A DNA stretch of 64,000 nucleotides from Paenibacillus terricola (GTDB lineage Bacteria > Bacillota > Bacilli > Paenibacillales > Paenibacillaceae): NCBI RefSeq assembly GCF_014779765.1, contig NZ_JACXZA010000001.1, forward strand, positions 496,001 to 560,000, given 5' to 3'. This document shows positions 8,664 to 17,209 of the stretch, in pieces. The notes beneath the pieces were generated by a model. That model searched no databases, had not been told where the DNA came from, and saw only the letters and a program-made list of their open reading frames with translations. Within the stretch, counting starts at the first letter, position 1; the number at the start of each line of letters is the position of its first letter. Both the position numbers and the translations under genes were made by a program.

Positions 8664-10859
8664 ATGACAGAACGTATGTCTCAAGCATGGCTGACGCCTG
8701 AGATCAGGCATCAGGCGAAGCAGATCATTGCCAGCATGTCGCTTGAAGAGAAGGTTGGGCAGATGACGCAATACGATTGGGGCTTTAATCCGATCAACCC
8801 GGAAACGGGCGTATCGGTAAGGGACTTGCTGCGCGATGAGATCCGTCAAGGACGAGTCGGTTCAATCTTCAACTTGTCGGGAGCAGAGGAAGCCAATGAG
8901 CTGCAGCAGCTTATTGCTGAGCATACGGAGCATCGCATCCCGCTGCTTATCGGCCGTGATGTCATTCATGGCTACAAGACCGTGTTCCCGATTCCGCTGG
9001 CACAAGCATCTGCTTGGAATCCGGCGCTTGCTTATCGTACGGCCGAAGCAGCTTCGCGTGAGTCGATGGCTGATGGCGTCGCTTGGGTATTCGCACCGAT
9101 GATCGACGTAAGCCGTGATCCGCGTTGGGGACGGATTGCAGAGAGCATCGGCGAAGATCCGCTGCTGACGTCGCAGTACAGCAGAGCATGGGTTGAAGGT
9201 GCGCAGATTGCAGATGCGCCAGGTCAAGCAACGGCAAGCTGTCCGAAGCATTACGCAGGATATGGGCTGGCCGAGGCAGGACGCGACTATAATACGGTCG
9301 ACCTATCTGACCGCGAGCTTCGCGATGTCATCCTGCCGCCATTCCGTGAGGCTGTTGAAGCGGGCGCGCTTAGCATCATGGCATCCTTTAACGAAATTAA
9401 TGGGATTCCGGCTTGTGCGAACGAATACCTGCTGAAGACCATTTTGCGAGATGAGTGGGGCTTCGAGGGAATCGTAGCAAGCGACTATAACGCGCTGCAG
9501 GAGCTCATTGTTCATGGCGTTGCCGGCAGCGAAGAAGAAGCGTGCGAGCGTGCTGTGTTAGCGGGCTGCGACATGGATATGCATTCGGGCTTCTACATGC
9601 GCCATCTGCCGAAGCTTGTTCGAGAAGGACGCGTGCCGGAATCGGTAGTCGATTTGTCTGTTCTTCGTATTCTTGCGGTAAAAATCAAGCTTGGCTTGCT
9701 GGAGCAGCCATTCGTGAAAGTGCCATCGGCCGAGACTGCCGCAACTGCACGCGCTTCGTACACAGCGCTCGCTCGCGAGGCTGCCCAGCAGTCGATCGTG
9801 CTGCTGCGCAACGAGGCGCAAGTGCTGCCGCTTCGCAAGGGCGGTGCAATTGCGGTTATTGGTCCGCTCGCGGACAATCAGAAGGATCCGCTGGGCTGCT
9901 GGGCGTTCGATGGCAAGCCAGAGGACGTTGTCAGCCTGTTAGCCGGCATCCGTCAGGCAGTAGGCGAAGTCGCAGCCGTTCACTATGCGGAAGGCTGTGG
10001 CGTAAGCGTCGATAATATGGCTTTCGATGAGTTGTCCGAAGCGGATATTGAACAAGTAATGGCAGCTGTACATCAGTCTGATGTTGTTGTGCTGGCGCTC
10101 GGCGAATCGCTTGAGATGAGCGGAGAGTCGCGTTCTCGTACATCGCTTGATCTGCCAGGCGCACAGCGCCAGTTGGTTGAAGCTGTCGCAGCGCTGGGTA
10201 AGCCGATCGTCGCTGTGCTCATGAGCGGTCGCCCGCTTGCGCTGCCTTGGCTGGAGCAATATGCGTCGGCCATTGTGCAAGCATGGCACCTTGGTGTCCA
10301 GAGCGGGAACGCAGTTGCAGATGTGCTGTTCGGGGACTATAATCCGAGCGGTCGTCTGCCTGTAACGGTTCCGCGCAGCGTCGGGCAAGTGCCGATCTAT
10401 TACTACCGCAAGAAGACGGGCAGACCTCCGGGTGGCGTCTACTCTTCATACTATATCGATTCAACAACTGAACCGCTGTATCCGTTCGGCTATGGCTTGA
10501 GCTACACCAATTTCCAATATAGCGCGGTTACGGCTTCGGTGGGTTCGATTAGCGCAGACGGTCAATTGACTGTGTCTGTTACGGTGACCAATACGGGTGA
10601 TGCTGCAGGGACTGAGGTCGTGCAATGCTACATACGTGACGAGGTCGCGAGCGTTACACAGCCATTGAAGAAGCTGATCGGCTTCAGCCGTTTGCAGCTG
10701 GCACCAGGCGAATCCGGCTGCGCGACGTTCGTAATCGGCGAGCAGCAGCTGGCGATCCTTGATAAAGATATGAAGCGGGCAGTTGAACCTGGACGCTTCA
10801 CGATATGGGTAGGTCCGAACGCGAGCAGCGGCGATGCCTTGTCGATCGTAGTGGAATAG
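8664..10859 (+). CDS. Glycoside hydrolase family 3 beta-glycosidase
   Basis: A 731-residue enzyme with the three-domain GH3 layout: TIM barrel (about 20-320), alpha/beta sandwich (about 370-590) and fibronectin-III-like tail (about 640-725). CPKHYAGYG and the nucleophile Asp in GIVASDYNAL are diagnostic, and GESLEMSGESRSRTSLDLPG carries the likely acid/base region. It lacks a signal peptide and would hydrolyse beta-linked gluco- or xylo-oligosaccharides inside the cell. AGAGGAGG lies before the ATG. It is the second gene of the GH30-GH3 operon, which makes sequential trimming of one oligosaccharide likely. Confidence 0.93.
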   Translation: MTERMSQAWLTPEIRHQAKQIIASMSLEEKVGQMTQYDWGFNPINPETGVSVRDLLRDEIRQGRVGSIFNLSGAEEANELQQLIAEHTEHRIPLLIGRDVIHGYKTVFPIPLAQASAWNPALAYRTAEAASRESMADGVAWVFAPMIDVSRDPRWGRIAESIGEDPLLTSQYSRAWVEGAQIADAPGQATASCPKHYAGYGLAEAGRDYNTVDLSDRELRDVILPPFREAVEAGALSIMASFNEINGIPACANEYLLKTILRDEWGFEGIVASDYNALQELIVHGVAGSEEEACERAVLAGCDMDMHSGFYMRHLPKLVREGRVPESVVDLSVLRILAVKIKLGLLEQPFVKVPSAETAATARASYTALAREAAQQSIVLLRNEAQVLPLRKGGAIAVIGPLADNQKDPLGCWAFDGKPEDVVSLLAGIRQAVGEVAAVHYAEGCGVSVDNMAFDELSEADIEQVMAAVHQSDVVVLALGESLEMSGESRSRTSLDLPGAQRQLVEAVAALGKPIVAVLMSGRPLALPWLEQYASAIVQAWHLGVQSGNAVADVLFGDYNPSGRLPVTVPRSVGQVPIYYYRKKTGRPPGGVYSSYYIDSTTEPLYPFGYGLSYTNFQYSAVTASVGSISADGQLTVSVTVTNTGDAAGTEVVQCYIRDEVASVTQPLKKLIGFSRLQLAPGESGCATFVIGEQQLAILDKDMKRAVEPGRFTIWVGPNASSGDALSIVVE

Positions 10860-10865
10860 TTGAAC

Positions 10866-10908
10866 GGGCATTGACGATCGATGGGAAATCGAGTGTCAGT
10901 GCCCTTTT
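10866..10908 (+). terminator. Rho-independent terminator of GH30-GH3 operon
   Basis: GGGCATTGAC (10866-10875) pairs with GTCAGTGCCC (10895-10904) with one G-U pair, followed directly by TTTT. Confidence 0.8.
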
Positions 10909-10959
10909 GCATAGCAGATCAGGAATGAGGGGTCGCGTAAGAAAGGAGAAGGTGCAATC

Positions 10960-11328
10960 ATGTGCGCTGTAGAGTTGTCTGATTTAGCTTGTCCATGCTG
11001 CCAACAACCGACATGGCGATTATATACGGATATTGAACGGTATGTAAGCGAGCATCTGTCGCGGGACATAACATTGAAGGAACTGGCGAACCGATTCGCG
11101 TATTCCCCGAATTATTTTGGCGTATTGTTCAGGGATCAGGTAGGGGTTAGCTTTAATGATTTCCTTGTTGATATGCGCATGAAGCGGGCGAAGGAGATGC
11201 TTGCGACTCAGCGTTTCAAGATTTATGAAGTAGCGGATCTGGTCGGCTATAAGAGTTTGACTTACTTCACTCGCATGTTCAAGAAAGCCTATGGGATGAC
11301 GCCAGGGGATTATAAGAAGCTGGGTTAA
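10960..11328 (+). CDS. Stand-alone AraC-type DNA-binding domain protein
   Basis: Only 122 residues long. Residues 25-122 are a complete AraC/XylS double helix-turn-helix domain ending SLTYFTRMFKKAYGMTPGDY. The first 24 residues contain two cysteine pairs (C2 and the CPCC at about 10-13) instead of a sensor domain. The DNA-binding part most resembles that of the response regulators of two-component sugar systems of Paenibacillus (YSPNYFGVLFRDQVGVSFNDF), so this could be a domain derived from such a protein. AAAGGAG precedes the ATG. It sits alone after the GH3 gene; the cysteines could sense metal or redox state, which is inference. Confidence 0.75.
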   Translation: MCAVELSDLACPCCQQPTWRLYTDIERYVSEHLSRDITLKELANRFAYSPNYFGVLFRDQVGVSFNDFLVDMRMKRAKEMLATQRFKIYEVADLVGYKSLTYFTRMFKKAYGMTPGDYKKLG

Positions 11329-11473
11329 TCGCCTAATGGACGAGTTAGCGCAGGTGCTGCCGAAGTGAACCAAAACCTATAGAAGTTACCTTGTGCCCGA
11401 AGCGTATTGGGATGTTAGATTGGTGGCAGTCTAAACGGAGTATGCAGCATATGAAGGCAGAAGGTGGACCTCC

Positions 11474-12703
11474 TTGCACGAGAAGAAAAAACGGGATTTG
11501 GCCGCACTGGCAACGATTCCGTTAATTATGACATTGGCCAATTCAATGCTCATTCCTGTCCTGCCGTTAATGCAGCGCAAGCTGAGCATTACGTCGCTTC
11601 AGTCAAGCCTTATCATTACCGTGTATGCCGCTGTGTCGATAATTTGTATTCCTATTGCAGGGTTTCTGTCTGATCGTTTCGGCCGGAAGCTGATTATTAT
11701 TATCGGGCTTTCTATCGCAGCGGCCGGAGGTGTCGTATCAGGATGTGCGGCTTGGCTGATGGAAGGACATGCTGCATACTGGTGGATCATTGCGGGGCGA
11801 TTCATTCAAGGCATTGGCGCGGCTGGCGCTTTCCCGATCGTACTCCCGCTCGTCGGCGATATGTTGAAGGACGAGGAGCAGGTGAGCAGTGGGCTCGGCA
11901 TGATCGAGAGCTCGAACACACTAGGGAAGGTCGTTAGTCCGATTGCCGGCTCGGCGTTGGCATTAATTGTGTGGTTTCTGCCGTTGATCGTTATTCCGTT
12001 TATTTGTCTAATCTCCATCATAGCGGTTGCCGTATTCGTGAATAAGCCGAAGGGTCAGCAGCAACCGCCTGTATCTGTGCGGGAATTCATTAAAGGCGTA
12101 CGAGCAATACTGTCTAAGAACGGCCGATGGCTGTATGCGATATTCGCGATTGGCTGCCTTGGCATGTACATCATGTTCGGCTTCTTGTACGATTTGTCGT
12201 CGGTGCTGGAGAAGAAACATCATATCGATGGAGTAATTAAAGGCCTTCTGCTGGCGATTCCGCTTGGCGCTATATGTCTCGCCTCGTTTATTGTCGGCAA
12301 GAAGATCGGGAACAATAAGACCGCAATGAAATGGCTGACGGTAATCGGTACAGCTGCAGCGGCTGCTGCCATGGCGGCGATTGCGATGATCGCCCCGAAG
12401 GGCTTGTTCATGCTGATGCTGCTGATCTCGATTGCCGGAGCGGGCATAGGGCTCGTGCTGCCGAGTCTGGATGCCCTCATTACTGAAGGGATCGACAAAA
12501 AGCAGCGGGGGACCATCACGTCACTCTACAGCAGCATGCGGTTTATTGGAGTTGCGGCCGGACCGCTGATCGCCTCGGTCATGCTTGATCGCGAGCGGCT
12601 GATGTTCTGGATCTTCGCCGGGGTCAGCATCGTCAGCTGTGCCCTCGCGCTGTTCTCGATCCGGCCGAAGCAGATGGGCGAAGCTGCTGCGAAGGAGAAG
12701 TAA
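11474..12703 (+). CDS. MFS multidrug-type exporter
   Basis: A 409-residue, 12-helix major facilitator of the drug:H+ antiporter type. The loop 2-3 signature GFLSDRFGRKLIIIIG and motif C-like GAAGAFPIVLPLVGD are present, as in Bacillus exporters such as YmfD and YitG. A TTG start at 11474 follows AAGGTGG with six bases spacing. It is monocistronic, with a terminator hairpin at 12718-12755. The substrate is unknown; bacillibactin- or drug-export relatives are the closest I can name. Confidence 0.83.
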   Translation: MHEKKKRDLAALATIPLIMTLANSMLIPVLPLMQRKLSITSLQSSLIITVYAAVSIICIPIAGFLSDRFGRKLIIIIGLSIAAAGGVVSGCAAWLMEGHAAYWWIIAGRFIQGIGAAGAFPIVLPLVGDMLKDEEQVSSGLGMIESSNTLGKVVSPIAGSALALIVWFLPLIVIPFICLISIIAVAVFVNKPKGQQQPPVSVREFIKGVRAILSKNGRWLYAIFAIGCLGMYIMFGFLYDLSSVLEKKHHIDGVIKGLLLAIPLGAICLASFIVGKKIGNNKTAMKWLTVIGTAAAAAAMAAIAMIAPKGLFMLMLLISIAGAGIGLVLPSLDALITEGIDKKQRGTITSLYSSMRFIGVAAGPLIASVMLDRERLMFWIFAGVSIVSCALALFSIRPKQMGEAAAKEK

Positions 12704-12717
12704 GGGAATATGAAGCT

Positions 12718-12755
12718 CCGTCCTACACGAAAGTTGCTCGTGTGGGGCGGGGTTT
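12718..12755 (+). terminator. Terminator of the MFS gene
   Basis: CCGTCCTACACGA (12718-12730) pairs with TCGTGTGGGGCGG (12738-12750, including G-U pairs), followed by GGTTTGTT. Confidence 0.6.
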
Positions 12756-12793
12756 GTTCGTGTTTGAGTTGCCCACTCGTTTGATTCACGCAA

Positions 12794-12920
12794 TGAAGGT
12801 GTAGATATTACCTACAAACGCAAAAGCGGCGTACATGGACCGACTGAAGGTGTTGTATTGCACCTGCAATCGGTATCGATGTACGCCATGTATGTTGAAG
12901 GTGCATATCTGCACCTACGC
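12794..12920. repeat. Three hairpin units at exact 51-bp spacing
   Basis: TGAAGGTG occurs at 12794, 12845 and 12896, each followed by an inverted ACCT(A/G)C, so every unit makes a small hairpin; the third (AGGTGCA-TATC-TGCACCT) is perfect. A larger dyad, GGCGTACAT (12828-12836) with ATGTACGCC (12879-12887), encloses the middle unit. The array lies between two convergent genes, which argues against a promoter function. Confidence 0.8.
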
Positions 12921-12984
12921 ATGTGGTTCCCACGTCGCATGAAGCGTACGGAGCATCATTTTTGCACAAAAACACCCTGCTTAG

Positions 12985-14529
12985 TTACTCCGTATAAGAC
13001 TTCAACGGTTTCTTCGCCGGGCCATCGAGTACCTCGCCCTTGAAGGAGAAGCGGGAGCCGTGGCATGGGCAGTCCCAAGTTCGGTCACCTTCGTTCCATT
13101 CCACCTCGCAGCCCATATGGGTGCAAGTTGTGTCGACTAGATGGAGCGTTCCATCATCCTCGCGATAAGCGCCTGCGCGCTTGCCGTTGACCTGCACGAC
13201 GCTGCCCTCGCCAGGTTCAACCGTATCCGGATGGCGGCGAACCATCTCCAACTTGCCAGCAAGCAGATGCTTGGCGACATCGGCATTGGTCGACAGGAAG
13301 TTGCGGAATGAAGGGTCGGAGTAGAAACGCGATGGCGAGTAAAGTTCTTCATATCGGTTCTCCGCGCCTAGAATCATGTCTTTCAACAGAAGGGCTGCAG
13401 CTGTACCGGTGGACATCCCCCATTTGCGATAACCGGTAGCGATTAAAGCATGCGGATCGTTCTGGGTGACATGCCCGATGTAGGGGATGTTGTCCAGTGT
13501 CGTCAAATCCTGTGCAGACCAACGGTAGGCAATTTCCAGATCGCCGAACGTCTCCCGCGCGAACTGCTCCAGCGCCTCATAGTGTTTAATCGTGCAAATC
13601 CCTTGGCCTGTTTTGTGCTTCTCGCCGCCCACTATGAGCAATTTTTCTCCGTTATAAGTAACCTCCCGGATCGAACGTGGCGGGTCATCGCAGCTTAGAT
13701 ATACGCCGCCGGGATATTCATCCTTCATGCGCAGCGCGAGCACATAAGACCGTTCTGCATACATACGGGCGAAGTAGAACCCTTGCACACTGTAAAAAGG
13801 AAAATGCGAGCAGGACACGACATTGCGGCAAGTTACGGTATGTCCTGCGGCTGTTTTCACTATGCTGGTCGGATCGCCGTGATCAACACTTAGCGCAGTC
13901 GTGTTCTCGAATACGATACCGCCACGTTCGACGAATGATGTGAGCAGGTGCTGTAGGTACGCGACAGGGTGAAAACGCGCTTGATCGCGCATGACGATTG
14001 CGGCTTTCGTATCAATAGCAAAAGGAATTCGCTCGACACGTTCGCCTGGAATGCCAAGCTGCTGATAAGCTGCCCACTCCTTATCGATCTTCTCGATATT
14101 GTCTACCGTTGTCGTGTAGACGTAAGCATCCTCCCTAACCAGATCGCATTCGATATGATGCTTGCTGACCCGCTCCCGGATGAAGGCGAGCGCCTCGCTA
14201 TTCGCCTCATAATATAGGCGGGCTTTCTCTTCGCCGATATGGTGGATGAGCTCGTCGTAGATGAGATCGTGTTGGGCGGAGATTTTGGCCGTCGTATGCC
14301 CTGTAGTGCCCGTAACAAGCCGCCCTGCTTCGAGCAGCGCTACACGCTTGCCTTCCTCTGCGAGCAAGCAGGCGAGTGTGATTCCGGTAATGCCGCCGCC
14401 GACGACGGCAACATCAACTTCTATATCTTCTTTGAGGGAATCAAATTGCTTGCGTTCAGTCGACTCAAGCCAATAGGAGCTTGGCGCCTCGGGCAGTCCA
14501 GCATAGGATAGGGATTGATCATTCGTCAT
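12985..14529 (-). CDS. FAD-dependent oxidoreductase with C-terminal Rieske domain
   Basis: A 514-residue fusion. Residues 35-400 are a DAO-type FAD domain (dinucleotide motif VAVVGGGITGITLACLLAEE), and the last 80 residues are a Rieske [2Fe-2S] domain with ligands in CTHMGC and CPCHGSRF. Bacillus subtilis YhfW has the same architecture. The pairing implies electron transfer between the flavin and the iron-sulfur cluster, but no substrate is established. AGGAG precedes the ATG. It is divergent from the alcohol dehydrogenase gene at 14663, with about 130 bases between them, and the two may be co-regulated. Confidence 0.9.
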   Translation of the reverse strand: MTNDQSLSYAGLPEAPSSYWLESTERKQFDSLKEDIEVDVAVVGGGITGITLACLLAEEGKRVALLEAGRLVTGTTGHTTAKISAQHDLIYDELIHHIGEEKARLYYEANSEALAFIRERVSKHHIECDLVREDAYVYTTTVDNIEKIDKEWAAYQQLGIPGERVERIPFAIDTKAAIVMRDQARFHPVAYLQHLLTSFVERGGIVFENTTALSVDHGDPTSIVKTAAGHTVTCRNVVSCSHFPFYSVQGFYFARMYAERSYVLALRMKDEYPGGVYLSCDDPPRSIREVTYNGEKLLIVGGEKHKTGQGICTIKHYEALEQFARETFGDLEIAYRWSAQDLTTLDNIPYIGHVTQNDPHALIATGYRKWGMSTGTAAALLLKDMILGAENRYEELYSPSRFYSDPSFRNFLSTNADVAKHLLAGKLEMVRRHPDTVEPGEGSVVQVNGKRAGAYREDDGTLHLVDTTCTHMGCEVEWNEGDRTWDCPCHGSRFSFKGEVLDGPAKKPLKSYTE

Positions 14530-14662
14530 TGAGATGCAGTCTCCTAGTTCATTGTTTTTTCTATATCATGCCATTCGATCCATAATCTTATGACAGGCTT
14601 GAGCATAACGCATCTCATTATTCTGATACTACTGATGTTAACCATCAAAGCGAGGTGTATCA

Positions 14663-15796
14663 ATGAAAGCCGTCACGTTCCAAGAGGTGCAGCGGGTTGA
14701 AGTACAAGAAGTGCGGGATGCCGCCATTGAAGACAAAGAAGATATTGTTGTTCGCATCACAAGTACAGCGATTTGCGGTTCGGACCTGCATTTGTACGAA
14801 GGAAGCATCCCGCTTCCGCCGGGTTATGTTATTGGGCACGAGCCGATGGGAATCGTCGAGGAAGTAGGATCAGGCGTAACGAAGGTTTCAAAAGGCGACC
14901 GTGTCGTTATCCCATTCAACGTGTCATGCGGTCAATGCCATTACTGTCAGCATCAGATGGAGAGTCAATGCGATAACAGCAACCCTCATTATGATTCGGG
15001 CGGTTATCTGGGTTACTCGGAGAAATTCGGCAATTATCCAGGCGGGCAGGCGCAATATTTGCGGGTGCCGTTCGGTAATTATGCTCCCTTCGTCATTCCG
15101 AAGGATTGCGAGCTGGAGGACGAGTCGCTGCTCTTCTTATCGGATGTGCTCCCGACAGCCTATTGGAGCGTGGACAACGCTGGGGTGAAGTCCGGCGATA
15201 CCGTCATCGTGCTCGGCTGTGGCCCGGTTGGCTTGATGGCGCAGAAGTTTGCCTGGATGAAAGGGGCGAAACGCGTCATTGCCGTCGATCATTTGGATTA
15301 TCGGCTGAAACATGCGAAGGAGATCAATAAGGTTGAAACGTATGATTTCACGAAAGATGCGGATATGGGCGAGTACCTCAAAGAGATTACGCATGGCGGA
15401 GCGGACGTTGTTATTGATTGCGTGGGGATGGATGGGAAGAAGTCGCCGCTCGAATGGCTGGAGCAGAAGATTAAGCTGCAGGGAGGAACGCTTGGTCCAA
15501 TCCAGATTGCAACGAAAGCCGCCCGTAAGTGTGGGACGGTACAGTTGACTGGCGTATACGGAGGTAACTATAATTTGTTCCCGCTTGGCGCCTTCTTCGC
15601 ACGTAATATTACGTTGAAGATGGGACAAGCGCCGGTCATTCATTATATGCCCGAGCTGTATAAGCGAATCGTGAATGGTGAATTCGACCCGAAAGCGATT
15701 ATCACCCACCGGCTTCCGCTTGAAGAGGCCGCACATGCTTACCGCATCTTTAATAATCATGAGGACGGCTGCGTGAAGGTTGTATTGAAGCCGTAG
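14663..15796 (+). CDS. Zinc-dependent alcohol dehydrogenase, AdhB type
   Basis: A 377-residue medium-chain dehydrogenase. Catalytic zinc ligands are in ICGSDLHLYEG and GHEPMG; the structural zinc is held by C-x2-C-x2-C-x7-C (CGQCHYCQHQMESQC). The NAD(P) motif is VIVLGCGPVGLMA. The long insert and the GGTLGPIQIATKAARKCGTV region resemble glutathione-independent formaldehyde dehydrogenases and B. subtilis AdhB, so an aldehyde or small alcohol is the likely substrate. GCGAGGTG precedes the ATG, and a strong terminator follows at 15803. Confidence 0.88.
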   Translation: MKAVTFQEVQRVEVQEVRDAAIEDKEDIVVRITSTAICGSDLHLYEGSIPLPPGYVIGHEPMGIVEEVGSGVTKVSKGDRVVIPFNVSCGQCHYCQHQMESQCDNSNPHYDSGGYLGYSEKFGNYPGGQAQYLRVPFGNYAPFVIPKDCELEDESLLFLSDVLPTAYWSVDNAGVKSGDTVIVLGCGPVGLMAQKFAWMKGAKRVIAVDHLDYRLKHAKEINKVETYDFTKDADMGEYLKEITHGGADVVIDCVGMDGKKSPLEWLEQKIKLQGGTLGPIQIATKAARKCGTVQLTGVYGGNYNLFPLGAFFARNITLKMGQAPVIHYMPELYKRIVNGEFDPKAIITHRLPLEEAAHAYRIFNNHEDGCVKVVLKP

Positions 15797-15802
15797 ATTG
15801 GG

Positions 15803-15832
15803 AATGAGGGAGAGCGATCTCCCTCATTTTAT
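15803..15832 (+). terminator. Terminator of the alcohol dehydrogenase gene
   Basis: AATGAGGGAGA (15803-15813) pairs perfectly with TCTCCCTCATT (15818-15828) around GCGA, followed by TTATTT. Confidence 0.88.
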
Positions 15833-15864
15833 TTGTTCTGAGCATTTATAAGTGACTTCAAACT

Positions 15865-15887
15865 GGTACGACATTCTATGTCGTACC
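15865..15887. promoter_or_regulatory. Perfect 10-bp inverted repeat, possible operator
   Basis: GGTACGACAT, three bases (TCT), then ATGTCGTACC. It lies about 80 bases upstream of the zinc-ribbon gene and has no T run after it, so an operator or RNA hairpin in the leader of that gene fits better than a terminator. Confidence 0.5.
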
Positions 15888-15966
15888 AACTCCCTTATGA
15901 TGAGGATGTACACCACGACCTACACCTATGACGCACATCACATCGAACAAGGGGTTGTCAAACACA

Positions 15967-16155
15967 ATGGTCAAAACAAAAAGAGGCCGCGTTCTCTGGA
16001 GCTTGCCATCACGCGGTCGCGGTACTTGCCCGGTATGCCAAGCGACGCGCACTAAGCTGCTGTATACACGTTCTCAAACGAACGGTAAATCCGTGAAAGT
16101 ATGCAAGAGATGCCAGAACGCAGCGGTTGAAGCAATCGATCGCATTCCGGTCTGA
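15967..16155 (+). CDS. Small zinc-ribbon protein, unknown function
   Basis: A 62-residue basic protein. Two CxxC pairs (CPVC near residue 22 and CKRC near residue 47) form a zinc ribbon, preceded by a basic, ribosomal-protein-like leader (MVKTKRGRVLWSLPSRGRG). The ATG at 15967 is chosen because AAGGGG sits upstream and the zinc-ribbon homology starts after it, although spacing is long. It is too short to classify further; nucleic-acid binding is a guess from the charge and zinc ribbon. A terminator-like hairpin follows at 16175. Confidence 0.65.
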   Translation: MVKTKRGRVLWSLPSRGRGTCPVCQATRTKLLYTRSQTNGKSVKVCKRCQNAAVEAIDRIPV

Positions 16156-16174
16156 ACGACCGCTAACCAGTAAG

Positions 16175-16212
16175 GAGTCCTTCTTCGGATTCATAGGAGG
16201 AAGGGCTCTTTT
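16175..16212 (+). terminator. Terminator after the zinc-ribbon gene
   Basis: GAGTCCTTCTTC (16175-16186) pairs with GAGGAAGGGCTC (16197-16208, with one mismatch and one G-U), followed by TTTTCT. Confidence 0.75.
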
Positions 16213-16298
16213 CTCTGCTGGAAAAATAGTTGCCAAGCTTTTCTAGCTTCCGTTACGCTTAATAGAATAAAGAACAGCTTATGCGATGAGGTGACGGA

Positions 16299-17207
16299 AT
16301 GAGCAACACGCACCGGATTCAATGGTTCGATCAGCAAATAAGAGAAGCCCGCTATCCGAACAGCAACCATCTGGCGGAGCGGTTTGAAATATCGAAGCGA
16401 CAGGCGCAGCGCGATATTGAATATATGGTTGCTTCGTTACGCGCACCGCTGGTGTATGATGCGAAGCGCCGCGGATATGGTTACGATGATTCGGCTTATG
16501 TGCTGCCGCATCTATTCATGTCCGAGGACGAGAAGCGAGTGCTGCGGTATCTCGTCCATCGGTACAGCCAATACGACTACGATAACGCGGAAACGGCGCA
16601 TCGCGTGGCGCGATTGCTTGACCGATTTACCGATGATACGGAATCGGAGCTGTATGATCGTCTGCCGATGTTCAATGCTGATCCGCGATTGATGCAACTG
16701 GTGCTGCTGCTCACTGAGGCGATCAAGCATTGGAAAGCCGTTCAAATCGTTTATGAAGGTGAGCAGCTCACGATTCACCCAACTCGTCTGCTAACCCGCT
16801 ATAACGATGATTACGTAGCGGCTTCTTGTGATAACGGACAGGAGCAGTGTCAATTCCGATTGTTATCGATTGCACATGCTGCGATTGTTGAACAGACGGC
16901 AACGTTAGCGGCGACAGGTAATCCAGCTGCCTTTCAAGATGAGAGCGGGGCGCCCGCACGGAAGCCATACACGGCGAAGGTGCGTCTAACGCAGCCGCTT
17001 GAGCACGGCGGAACTTGGAACGGGTTTGCAGCGACATGCATAGGCGATGATTCGCTGCTGTATGGGGTTGATTTTTACGATACGAATACGTTTCTGCGGC
17101 ACTTGATGATGTCCGACTGGGAAGAACTGCTCGGGCCGAAGTGGCTGCGGGAGAAGCTGCGTCTCCACTGCTCGGATGTGCTGACGCGATTGGATAAGGA
17201 GCGGTAA
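16299..17207 (+). CDS. WYL-domain transcriptional regulator
   Basis: A 302-residue regulator of the YafY/WYL group: an N-terminal DeoR-type winged helix (residues 1-60, NSNHLAERFEISKRQAQRDI) followed by a WYL ligand-binding domain (about 140-215, with HPTRLLTRYNDDYVAA) and a WCX-type C-terminal extension. WYL domains bind nucleotide or nucleic-acid ligands in many stress and defence regulators. GAGGTGACGG precedes the ATG. Two bases separate it from the downstream BtrH/C39-like gene, and a second paralogue follows, so three genes form one operon. Confidence 0.85.
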   Translation: MSNTHRIQWFDQQIREARYPNSNHLAERFEISKRQAQRDIEYMVASLRAPLVYDAKRRGYGYDDSAYVLPHLFMSEDEKRVLRYLVHRYSQYDYDNAETAHRVARLLDRFTDDTESELYDRLPMFNADPRLMQLVLLLTEAIKHWKAVQIVYEGEQLTIHPTRLLTRYNDDYVAASCDNGQEQCQFRLLSIAHAAIVEQTATLAATGNPAAFQDESGAPARKPYTAKVRLTQPLEHGGTWNGFAATCIGDDSLLYGVDFYDTNTFLRHLMMSDWEELLGPKWLREKLRLHCSDVLTRLDKER

Positions 17208-17209
17208 CG

